Virus record (IMG/VR): IMGVR_UViG_3300034073_002218
Coordinates: 1 to 34,632 of that record
DNA from: a virus
Length of the DNA stretch: 34,632 nt
Direction: 5' to 3' (one strand)
Of this stretch, positions 1-6,665 are shown one piece after another (within the stretch, counting starts at the first letter, position 1; every line of letters begins with the position of its first letter). The translations under genes and the position numbers were made by a program. Below the pieces are notes generated by a model. It searched no databases. It worked only from the letters and a program-made list of their open reading frames with translations, and was not told where the DNA came from.

Positions 1-2
1 GG

Positions 3-620
3 AAAATAAGCGGAATTTACAAAATAATAAACAAGATTGATAATAAATATTATGTAGGAAGTAGTAAAAATATCTACAAAAGATGGAGAAAACATAAATC
101 CCTTCTTAGACACAATAAACATATAAACGACTATCTTCAAAACGCTTTCAATTTACACGGTGAAATAAATTTTGAATTTGTTATAATAGAAAAATGTTTA
201 GTTGAAAATTTAAAAGATGTAGAACAAAAATATTTAGACATAGCAAAGTCTAATCAAAATAATAATTACAATTTAAATTTTGAATCTTGTGGAGGTGATC
301 ACAGTATCCATAGCATTGAAAAAATTAGATTGGGTAGAATTAATTTTTTTAAAAATCCAAAGAATAGAAAGATTGCCAGTGATATTTCTAAAAAACAATG
401 GGCTAATATTGAATTTAAAGAAACCAGACTTGGAAAAAATCATCCATTGTACAATTCAATGAAATATACATTTTATAATAGAAAAACAAATATTACAGAG
501 CATTGTACAATGAATGAGTTATATACAAAATATAATTTATATAGAAGTAATGTTTGGGCTCTTTGTATGAAAAGAATTAAATCTGTAAAAAATTGGATTC
601 TTATTCATAATCCCGAATAG
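3..620 (+). CDS. GIY-YIG homing endonuclease, 5' end cut by window
   Basis: The open frame runs in from the left edge without a stop, so the start lies outside the window. The first visible residues are KISGIYKIINKIDNKYYVGS, the GIY...YVG core, followed by SKNIYKRWRKHK with the catalytic-type arginine. The C-terminus (about the last 50 residues, from KYTFYNRKTN to NWIL) resembles a NUMOD1-type DNA-binding tail. It is a paralogue of the gene at 22950, with a very similar first 60 residues. The stop lies 20 bases inside the 3' end of the oppositely oriented DNA ligase gene, so the two genes overlap tail to tail. Likely a free-standing homing endonuclease cutting one DNA strand or both at a nearby site; the target is unknown. 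Confidence 0.88.
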   Translation, partial: KISGIYKIINKIDNKYYVGSSKNIYKRWRKHKSLLRHNKHINDYLQNAFNLHGEINFEFVIIEKCLVENLKDVEQKYLDIAKSNQNNNYNLNFESCGGDHSIHSIEKIRLGRINFFKNPKNRKIASDISKKQWANIEFKETRLGKNHPLYNSMKYTFYNRKTNITEHCTMNELYTKYNLYRSNVWALCMKRIKSVKNWILIHNPE

Positions 621-1692
621 CAATTGTATAAGGGAAACGTGGAATTTCATCATCTGGTGTAAGATTAAAATACTTCACCGTAGCACTCTTTCCAATATAC
701 TTATTCTTGTTCTTTAGAAGATCCTTTAAATATTCACGGTCACCCTTAATGTTGCTATGGAACTCAATACCCTTGTGGTTCTTGAATACCATATGACCAG
801 CCATACCGCTCTTGTTTCCTACACCCTCAACAATGTCAAGAATTTTGAATTCAGAATCCTGAAACTCTTTACGCTTGAGGAGGTGTTTGCTACGCTTGTT
901 TTCATAAGGTCCGTCAGTACGAACCATCTGACCTTCGTATCCTTCGTCAACATACTTTTCATACAACTCATTTAAATGTGTAATCGTGTCCACAAGGTGA
1001 GTCGGAACACGACGAACCACATTGTTATTAACAATATAAGTAGTAATGTCACTATTACGGTCACCAAAAGTCTTCGGTAAAATCCAGTCATATATCCAGT
1101 ATTGAATATTCTTTTCACTCTCAGCCAAATCTTCAACGGTAGGTTTAGTCTTCTTTACCAAACTACAAATAGCATTAAAGTCATTGGCAAACTTATCAGC
1201 ATACAATTCACCATCAAGAATTGCATCTGGAAACCTATCAAAGAATGGTTTCAATGCAACTAGTACATGGGGAGCTGAAATAATGGCTTTACCATTACGA
1301 CTCCACATACCATCACGCTTTACAACGCAACGAATACCATCCAACTTAGGTTGGCTATAAACAGGATACTTCAAGTCATCTTTGTAGTCATCATAGTTCT
1401 TTGCCAACATAGGTTCGGTGAAAGAGATTTCATCAATCTTGGTTATATTTTCAACATAACCACTTTCTTTCTTTTTCTTCCAAGTGGCTTTGGCTTCTTT
1501 TGTAGCTTGATCTTCGGCAGAAGTAGCATTCTTCTTGCCAGTATTTTTACCCTCACAAATGGTCCATTCAGTTGTCTGGAGAGCCCCATCAACTTGTCCA
1601 TAATGTGTACGATATTTGTTACCACTAATTTCAATGGTCCAAGTTTGAATAGCACCCGTATTGGTACGAGCGAATAACATAGGTAGTTTCAT
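601..1692 (-). CDS. ATP-dependent DNA ligase with N-terminal WGR-like domain
   Basis: Seals nicks in duplex DNA using ATP. Residues 5-80 form a WGR-like region (YGQVDG, then CEGKNTGKKNATSAEDQA), an arrangement familiar from viral and phage ligases. The adenylation motif PKLDGIR gives the nucleophile Lys116; DGEL near 160, EGQMVR and LLKRKEF match motifs III, IV and V. The OB-fold end (PRFPYTIAIRDYE) looks complete. The open frame extends 17 codons upstream to 1743, but those codons lie in the terminator hairpin of the preceding gene and in this gene's own promoter, so the ATG at 1692 (363 aa) is preferred. It has its own promoter at 1703-1731. The 3' end overlaps the plus-strand homing endonuclease. 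Confidence 0.93.
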   Translation of the reverse strand: MKLPMLFARTNTGAIQTWTIEISGNKYRTHYGQVDGALQTTEWTICEGKNTGKKNATSAEDQATKEAKATWKKKKESGYVENITKIDEISFTEPMLAKNYDDYKDDLKYPVYSQPKLDGIRCVVKRDGMWSRNGKAIISAPHVLVALKPFFDRFPDAILDGELYADKFANDFNAICSLVKKTKPTVEDLAESEKNIQYWIYDWILPKTFGDRNSDITTYIVNNNVVRRVPTHLVDTITHLNELYEKYVDEGYEGQMVRTDGPYENKRSKHLLKRKEFQDSEFKILDIVEGVGNKSGMAGHMVFKNHKGIEFHSNIKGDREYLKDLLKNKNKYIGKSATVKYFNLTPDDEIPRFPYTIAIRDYE

Positions 1693-1702
1693 ATCTTTTA
1701 TA

Positions 1703-1731
1703 ATATTACCACGGCGCAAGAAAAAAGTCAA
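1703..1731 (-). promoter_or_regulatory. Sigma70-like promoter for DNA ligase
   Basis: Read on the minus strand: -35 TTGACT at 1731-1726, 17-bp spacer, extended -10 TGGTAATAT (hexamer 1708-1703), then 10 bases to the ATG. The -35 hexamer is part of the 3' arm of the upstream terminator stem. Confidence 0.75.
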
Positions 1732-1756
1732 GGAGATTTTCATCGTCCTTGACTTT
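1721..1756 (-). terminator. Intrinsic terminator of the DUF262-like gene
   Basis: Perfect 11-bp inverted repeat (arms 1746-1756 and 1724-1734, AAAGTCAAGGA and its complement) with an 11-base loop, followed on the minus strand by six T. Lies 9 bases after the stop at 1765. Confidence 0.85.
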
Positions 1757-1764
1757 GGTGTGGT

Positions 1765-2946
1765 TTAAGCTGACACTGTATTGATTTTTGTTTTATACTT
1801 ATAAACTGCTGTTACGTTTTCGTCTGTCATTACCTTTGACTTAACCAATCCATTGGCCAACAGTTCATATCGCTTCTGACACTTTGGGGTTTCACGACCA
1901 CGGAGCAACGCTGCGTATGTCATCTTTTTGTCGCCAACCTTGTGGTCAGCTTCAGGATTCTTCTTCAAAAGAGTGTTGATTTCCACAAACTTTTTCAGAA
2001 ACATATTCACATCCTTGATCTGATTACGATGACGGTGATAAAACACAAACAAGTCAAACACAGTTTGCTTACTTAGCTTCATACTTTCCTTGAAGATATC
2101 TTCATTTGGAGCAACCCACGTATTAAAGAATTCATCTACGTCATTCTTAAAACAATTTGACTTGCTATTTAGCTCAGAGCCAGTTTCATATTCACTATAA
2201 AGAATACCGTCACTGATGTTCTTCTTGAATCCAAAACTATGGAAGAATGCCATACCAGCAAACTGTGAGTCAATCTTACGACGGTTATAATCCTGTTCTG
2301 AAAAGATTGAAAGAATCCAACTACGGGTGCTGAAATTCTTGTAATAGTTCTCACCCAATTCCCGACAAATCTTTGAGATGGGACTAATAATAGCGTTACG
2401 CTTTTCAGCAGCGTTCAATTCACATCCACTATTTACAGCGATGAAAATGTCACTCAACTGTGAACGAGTAGCCTTGGTATACACTTCCAGTGTAATTGTA
2501 CGAGTAAGAATAAAATCCTTAACTGATTCGTTTAGATCAGCCCACCGCTGTTCACGCTTGATAGTAAACTTATTGCCTAGATTGTCACAATATGTTCCAG
2601 CACGCAATTCCAGTTGGTTAGTAAACAACAATCGTAGGGTAGTAAAACGGTTGTTGCTATCAAGGTTAAGATAGTTAGCTCCCTCGGAAAGCCAATCGGA
2701 ATAATAGTTGATATCTTCCGTTGACAGTGAATTCTTCCGGCATTCAACTACATCAGCAAAAATAAACTTGCTTGGAGCGATTCCCTTAAATAGCGAATCA
2801 AGATAACTGCGTGACTTTGCACCGTCCCAACGTGCAGGACTTTGAAAACTATCGTCGATAAAGACGCTATCGAGAAACTTCTTTACATTGGAGAGTTCCC
2901 AGTTTTCAGTTGTGGACTTAATTGTCTTTTCATTTGTACCGATCAT
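1765..2946 (-). CDS. DUF262-like (GmrSD/ParB-fold) protein
   Basis: 393 aa. The N-terminal half fits the DUF262 pattern: WDGAKSRSYLDSLFKGIAPSK, then LDSNNRFTTLRLLF where family members usually have DGQQRLTTL, then IFIAVNSGCELNAAEKRNAI, matching the usual 'iF..lN..g..L...E.rnA'. DUF262 is the nucleotide-dependent half of GmrSD-type restriction enzymes and of other defence or phage proteins. No HNH nuclease domain is visible at the C-terminus, so this is a DUF262-only protein; the altered Gln-Gln motif suggests changed activity. An AAGGA ribosome site lies about 10 bases before the ATG. It is one of few genes here with a real 5' leader (about 125 bases). Confidence 0.7.
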   Translation of the reverse strand: MIGTNEKTIKSTTENWELSNVKKFLDSVFIDDSFQSPARWDGAKSRSYLDSLFKGIAPSKFIFADVVECRKNSLSTEDINYYSDWLSEGANYLNLDSNNRFTTLRLLFTNQLELRAGTYCDNLGNKFTIKREQRWADLNESVKDFILTRTITLEVYTKATRSQLSDIFIAVNSGCELNAAEKRNAIISPISKICRELGENYYKNFSTRSWILSIFSEQDYNRRKIDSQFAGMAFFHSFGFKKNISDGILYSEYETGSELNSKSNCFKNDVDEFFNTWVAPNEDIFKESMKLSKQTVFDLFVFYHRHRNQIKDVNMFLKKFVEINTLLKKNPEADHKVGDKKMTYAALLRGRETPKCQKRYELLANGLVKSKVMTDENVTAVYKYKTKINTVSA

Positions 2947-3078
2947 ATTATTATTTTCCTTTTATTACTGGATTTGGGTTATGACATAATTGTCTAATTA
3001 ATAATTTTTATCACAGACAGCGTAAGTGCTTTTTGGATTTAAATTAAGAGTTGTGAACCAGTTCCTCACAACAAAATC

Positions 3079-3107
3079 ATCTTAACATTGGTTTCTTTAA
3101 TTGTCAA
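3079..3107 (-). promoter_or_regulatory. Promoter and hairpin-capped leader of the DUF262-like gene
   Basis: TTGACA at 3107-3102, 17-bp spacer, extended -10 TGTTAAGAT (hexamer 3084-3079). The -35 lies in the last codons (Leu-Asp-Asn-stop) of the upstream gene. The predicted transcript start is near 3072, exactly where a 7-bp hairpin begins (arms 3066-3072 and 3050-3056, GTTGTGA), so the mRNA would start with a stem-loop and carry a leader to 2947. Confidence 0.6.
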
Positions 3108-3618
3108 GCGGAACGTTGAGCGTCTTCCAAAATTTTTCGTTGAGAATTTTTACAGGTACTTCGTTTTTTAACTCGAAATTAGGATGTTCATACACATAAT
3201 TGAGCAAACTTTTTGCTGAAATATAAAACAACACCATTTTATCCTCACACAGCTTGATACAAAAATACCCACCGTTGTTGAGAACTTCGGCTTTGTCTTC
3301 CCAAATCAATTTTTTAAGATTGCCTGATGTATGTCCAAGATAAATTGTATTTGTCGGAGATACACGACGAACGTCTACACGAACGGTGGGATCATCTGTT
3401 AATTCAAAATCCCACTTGCTGTTTGCTGGACTCTTTTTGATATTGGTATAACCGCTTTTGGTGGTCAAATAATCCAATATGATTCGTTCAATCAATTCCC
3501 CACATCCGCCAACTCTAACTTGATTGTAAACATAGTCATTAATCATCTTGTATCGTTTCAGTTCTTTAAGAGAAATTTCTCCCAGACTATAAACCTCAGA
3601 TTTGAATTCAATTTTCAT
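3097..3618 (-). CDS. Unknown protein, possible PD-(D/E)XK-like nuclease
   Basis: 173 aa, not recognised. The stretch GELIERIILDYL, then SKWDFELTDD and TVRVDVRRV resembles the helix-E, strand-D, strand-(D/E)xK order of restriction-endonuclease folds, but the lysine position holds Arg, so this is only a suggestion. It starts 11 bases inside the upstream deaminase gene and is probably translated from the same mRNA; GGAG lies 11 bases upstream of the ATG. Its final codons encode the -35 of the next gene's promoter. Confidence 0.6.
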   Translation of the reverse strand: MKIEFKSEVYSLGEISLKELKRYKMINDYVYNQVRVGGCGELIERIILDYLTTKSGYTNIKKSPANSKWDFELTDDPTVRVDVRRVSPTNTIYLGHTSGNLKKLIWEDKAEVLNNGGYFCIKLCEDKMVLFYISAKSLLNYVYEHPNFELKNEVPVKILNEKFWKTLNVPLDN

Positions 3619-4000
3619 TTTTAATTACATCTCCATTAGAATCGCTATACCACACTTCACCCACATTAAATTGCTTGATCACACTTTGACAACCACAACA
3701 CGGCTTGCTGTTGTTCAACTTGCCAGTTCGATCCACCCTAAGAACAACCATTTTAAAATCCCTAAGATCCTCCTTGCCACTCTTCATACACACACTCAAC
3801 TCAGCGTGCAAACCAACCAGTTGATGGTTCTTATAATCGTATTTAAGTGTCTCAGGATGACTCTTACAGCTATTTGTACCAATATGTACAATCTTTCCAC
3901 ACTTAATCAAAAAAGCTATATGACTACACCTATGCTCTAGGTTAAGCGGACACATAGCTTTGGCAATGTCAATGGTACGCTTCAAAATCTTACTGTTCAT
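3608..4000 (-). CDS. Cytidine/deoxycytidylate deaminase-superfamily protein
   Basis: 131 aa from the ATG at 4000. The zinc site is clear: LHAEL (His65, Glu67) and PCCGC (Cys101, Cys104). It is shorter than dCMP deaminase and distinct from the one at 17221, so substrate is unclear; a free nucleoside, nucleotide or nucleic-acid base is possible. The open frame reaches 4042, but those codons cover the promoter (-10 at 4011-4016), so translation from 4000 is more likely. Divergent from the Mom-like gene at 4091; overlaps the downstream gene by 11 bases. Confidence 0.82.
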   Translation of the reverse strand: MNSKILKRTIDIAKAMCPLNLEHRCSHIAFLIKCGKIVHIGTNSCKSHPETLKYDYKNHQLVGLHAELSVCMKSGKEDLRDFKMVVLRVDRTGKLNNSKPCCGCQSVIKQFNVGEVWYSDSNGDVIKNEN

Positions 4001-4010
4001 TACTAAATTC

Positions 4011-4039
4011 ATAATACCAGCGACTTTATAAAAAGTCAA
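4011..4039 (-). promoter_or_regulatory. Promoter of the deaminase operon
   Basis: TTGACT (4039-4034), 17-bp spacer, extended -10 TGGTATTAT (hexamer 4016-4011), 10 bases to the ATG. The spacer holds the palindrome GACTTTTTATAAAGTC, also present in similar form in the promoter at 14664. Confidence 0.7.
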
Positions 4040-4055
4040 CAACCTTTTTTATATT

Positions 4056-4084
4056 TTGAAATTTCGAGGTGGGTATGATATGAT
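4056..4084 (+). promoter_or_regulatory. Promoter of the Mom-like gene
   Basis: TTGAAA, 17-bp spacer, extended -10 TGATATGAT, then only 6 bases to the ATG at 4091. The same leaderless layout as the minus-strand promoters, seen here on the plus strand. Confidence 0.65.
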
Positions 4085-4090
4085 ATATTT

Positions 4091-4798
4091 ATGGAAAATC
4101 TTTATGTTGAAAAAGTAAACAATTTGACTGCCAAAGAATTGATTGTTAAACATCATTATACACACAAATGGACCATAGCTGAGTTGTGTATAGGAATCTT
4201 CGACAAAAGCAAAGGTAGTGTATTTTTTGAAGCGCCTAAGCTGGTTGGGGCGGTTGTATTTGGACCAACTGCTGGTGCTAATGTGGCTAGAAGTGTATCA
4301 CCTTTACTAAATCATTCCAATTTATGGGAGTTGAAACGATTGTGGGTAGAAGATGATTTGGGTAAAAATACTGAAAGTTGGGTTATTGGTCAATGTTTGA
4401 AATATATCAAACTCAATCATCCTGAAATAAAATGTTTGATCAGTTATGCGGATCCTGATGCTGGACACATTGGTACCATATATCAAGCTACTAATTGGCT
4501 GTATCAAAATATTGAAAGACCCAAAGGTACCAGTGGTTATATTGTTAGTTTTGATGGTGGTGTTAAATGGCAACATTCACGTACACTATTTAACAAATAT
4601 GGTACGTTTAACTATAACAAATTAATAGAAGTATTACCTAGACCATTTAAAATCAAAGAATTGTCAGTTAAAGAAAGATATATCTATCCACTGGGAAGCA
4701 AAGTGGAAAAGAAAAATCTGATTAAAAGTTTGAATTATCCCATTATAGAATATCCCAAACTCAAATCAGATAAAGAAACAATAATAGAATTTAATTAA
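4091..4798 (+). CDS. Mom-like DNA-modification acyltransferase (GNAT fold)
   Basis: 235 aa. Resembles the phage Mu Mom family, whose Mu member converts adenine in DNA to a carbamoylmethyl derivative that resists restriction. Family-like features are IVKHHYTHKW near the N-terminus, ELKRLWVEDDLGKNTESWVIG in the middle, and SYADPDAGHIGTIYQATNWL. It stands alone on the plus strand in a minus-strand region with its own promoter. Its stop overlaps that of the convergent gene 4791-5639 inside the palindrome TTAATTAA. The chemical product cannot be read from sequence. Confidence 0.72.
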   Translation: MENLYVEKVNNLTAKELIVKHHYTHKWTIAELCIGIFDKSKGSVFFEAPKLVGAVVFGPTAGANVARSVSPLLNHSNLWELKRLWVEDDLGKNTESWVIGQCLKYIKLNHPEIKCLISYADPDAGHIGTIYQATNWLYQNIERPKGTSGYIVSFDGGVKWQHSRTLFNKYGTFNYNKLIEVLPRPFKIKELSVKERYIYPLGSKVEKKNLIKSLNYPIIEYPKLKSDKETIIEFN

Positions 4799-5639
4799 TA
4801 ATCTTTAACTGAATATTACCCAGTGTAAGATTCTGCACAATAACATTCTTAGCATCAAGCAATTCATACTTGCTATCCACTCGCTTTACTTTACGATTAC
4901 CCTTCTTGCTCTTACGATACACAATAACACCACCACTATAACTTTTAACAATCAGTTGCGCAACTTTCTTACGCCATTCGTAAGCTGAAAAGTTATTGAT
5001 AACATCAATCAAAATAGTACCAGTAATCTTGTTACGAATATCAGTATCAGATTTGATCATAACCAACAAATTATCAAACAATTCAAAATCAGCACTGGAA
5101 AACTCAGTGATCTTCTTACGAAAATATTGATTGAAATATTTGGTAACGTTACTGTCAACAAAATAGGCATTCAAAATCTTATCACAAAACGAACGAATCA
5201 TAACAAGTTCATTGTAACGATCAGTGACTTCACCCCTCGTTTTGATAGCAAAATCAATAATGCCACTTTCCTTCTTCAATTCATACGACTTGTTATTAAG
5301 TGTTACATCACCAGTTTCACCACGTTTGATATTGCTCTTGCGTGAATCACCAAGCATCAAAAACATAGACAACTCACCACGACCAGTTTGATGCTTGATG
5401 TTTTCAGGCAACGCAAGCACATTGTCAATTTTATGTGCATCACTATTAACATCATTCACTTCCTTGAGGAATTCATCCACACTGTCAAATTGAGGAAGCT
5501 TGTTGATGCCAATGTCAGTCAACGATGCAACCAAGTGGTCAACCCTAGAAAGGTGAGACTCAGACTTGTTTTTCTTCTCAAGCTTGAGAAGTCCATTTTT
5601 GATTTGATTGCTAAAAAAGGTGGTAGATTTGGTGCTCAT
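4791..5639 (-). CDS. Unknown protein, possible PD-(D/E)XK nuclease
   Basis: 282 aa from the ATG at 5639. Not firmly recognised. GRGELSMFLMLGDSRKSN followed by GDVTLNNKSYELKKESG has the Glu, Asp, ExK order of PD-(D/E)XK nucleases (Asp in GDV, Glu-Leu-Lys in YELK), which would suit a DNA-cleaving enzyme. The rest is charged and helical. The open frame continues upstream to a TTG at 5669, but this stretch holds the promoter -10 and one arm of a long hairpin. The arrangement next to a Mom-like gene makes a modification/nuclease relation possible, but nothing proves it. Confidence 0.55.
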   Translation of the reverse strand: MSTKSTTFFSNQIKNGLLKLEKKNKSESHLSRVDHLVASLTDIGINKLPQFDSVDEFLKEVNDVNSDAHKIDNVLALPENIKHQTGRGELSMFLMLGDSRKSNIKRGETGDVTLNNKSYELKKESGIIDFAIKTRGEVTDRYNELVMIRSFCDKILNAYFVDSNVTKYFNQYFRKKITEFSSADFELFDNLLVMIKSDTDIRNKITGTILIDVINNFSAYEWRKKVAQLIVKSYSGGVIVYRKSKKGNRKVKRVDSKYELLDAKNVIVQNLTLGNIQLKIIN

Positions 5640-5666
5640 CACAAGTACCAATCTACCACCTTTTTT
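5613..5666 (-). terminator. Long hairpin terminator enclosing the next gene's -10 and start codon
   Basis: Perfect 17-bp inverted repeat, arms 5650-5666 and 5613-5629 (core GGTGGTAGATT), extendable by GGT/ACC past one bulged base. On the minus strand it ends in six T, the form of an intrinsic terminator for transcripts of 5682-6407. The 5' arm contains the extended -10 of the next gene, the loop contains its ATG, and the 3' arm lies in its first codons. Transcripts starting at that promoter would lack the 5' arm. The mirrored arms could also stop plus-strand transcripts. Confidence 0.75.
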
Positions 5667-5677
5667 CAAAATGTCAA
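5650..5677 (-). promoter_or_regulatory. Promoter inside the terminator stem
   Basis: TTGACA (5677-5672), 16-bp spacer, extended -10 TGGTAGATT (hexamer 5655-5650), 10 bases to the ATG at 5639. Confidence 0.7.
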
Positions 5678-5681
5678 CAGC

Positions 5682-6407
5682 TTATTTTAAGCCTTTATAA
5701 GTTTCAATTGGTTTTTTTGTAGCCAAGTCTTGGTCAAGAATGTCAATTGCTTTTTTCTTAGACTTATAAAAAGCGTGGGTCAACAATTTAAGATCCACAT
5801 CTTCAACGTCATATCCCATCTTAATATACTTAACCAACCTCTTTAAAGTTACACTAGGATAGTAAATACTACCTTCATTAAACTTCAATTTATTAGTCTT
5901 GATATCATCTAAAATGCCATTTTCATAAACTACATTGGTACCATCATAAGCAATGCGACATACATTGATATCAAATGACTTAAATAGTTCTTCAATGTTA
6001 TCAAAATACTTGAATGTTACGCACTGAATCTTCCAATCAACATCCATATACTTAATTGTAAGTGTACAATGCCACTCACTGTATATGGTAGATTCAATTT
6101 TTATATATCCCGCAGTAACACTGCTTACACTCAGATCATATACAAACTTTTCAAATTGTTCTTTGTTTTTAAAGAACACATCTACGTCAGCATTTGTTAA
6201 TGGTAACTTACGATAGGTTCTATGTAAACAACCACCAGCAATCCAAGGTCCATTTTCAGTACACTTAGGCAATAACTCAATCAAGTATTCCAACACACTT
6301 GATGTGGGTAAATGCTTTAAAAACAAATTTAACGTGGTCTTTTCTAGTTTCATTGGAACTTTATATGGTTCTTGTGGTAGTTCCACAAATTTAATATCCA
6401 GATTCAT
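5682..6407 (-). CDS. Nucleotidyltransferase, pol-beta superfamily
   Basis: 241 aa. WIAGGCLHRTY, then NADVDVFF, gives the GG and DxD signature of pol-beta-type nucleotidyltransferases; MDVDWKIQCV could supply the third acidic residue. Members add nucleotides to tRNA, other RNA, proteins or small molecules; the substrate cannot be told here. It starts 17 bases inside the upstream small Cys-rich gene, implying translational coupling. Transcription probably ends at the hairpin at 5613-5666. With ligases and end-processing enzymes nearby, an RNA 3'-end role is an attractive but unproven idea. Confidence 0.75.
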   Translation of the reverse strand: MNLDIKFVELPQEPYKVPMKLEKTTLNLFLKHLPTSSVLEYLIELLPKCTENGPWIAGGCLHRTYRKLPLTNADVDVFFKNKEQFEKFVYDLSVSSVTAGYIKIESTIYSEWHCTLTIKYMDVDWKIQCVTFKYFDNIEELFKSFDINVCRIAYDGTNVVYENGILDDIKTNKLKFNEGSIYYPSVTLKRLVKYIKMGYDVEDVDLKLLTHAFYKSKKKAIDILDQDLATKKPIETYKGLK

Positions 6408-6627
6408 AAATCTTCTTCAATACATTAGGATAACAGTTGTCTGGGTAGTCTTTACTATTCTTTCCACTACTATAACTCAAACAAATTGATTGGTCAATCA
6501 CTGGTTCAAACTTTCGTTTGGTCTTGTAAAACATATTTACACTGTTATTGGTGCAAGTCTGATAAAAATCACAACCTACACTCATACACATACCAATATC
6601 ATTTGTCTTGATACTATACTTTTTCAT
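6391..6627 (-). CDS. Small cysteine-containing protein, unknown
   Basis: 78 aa with cysteines at 14, 19, 25, 49 and 65, which could bind a metal or form disulfides. Not recognised. Its ATG lies one base after the T-tract of the upstream terminator, and no TTGAC promoter is visible, so its expression depends on read-through or on an unrecognised promoter in the hairpin region. Overlaps the nucleotidyltransferase start by 17 bases. Confidence 0.65.
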   Translation of the reverse strand: MKKYSIKTNDIGMCMSVGCDFYQTCTNNSVNMFYKTKRKFEPVIDQSICLSYSSGKNSKDYPDNCYPNVLKKIYESGY

Positions 6628-6661
6628 AAAAATAAGGGAAGTACTGTTACATACCTCCCTT
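6628..6661 (-). terminator. Intrinsic terminator after the RNA ligase
   Basis: On the minus strand AAGGGAGGTA pairs with TACTTCCCTT (10 bp with one G-U), followed by ATTTTT. It begins 5 bases after the ligase stop and its tail abuts the next ATG. Confidence 0.75.
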
Positions 6662-6665
6662 TTAA

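Noticed and set aside
280-462. Short plus-strand frame inside the left homing endonuclease
   Set aside because: Different frame from the GIY-YIG protein, which is continuous from the left edge; no features of its own.
5127-5690. Plus-strand open frames opposite 4791-5639
   Set aside because: Shadows of the minus-strand gene; no start signals and no plausible protein features.
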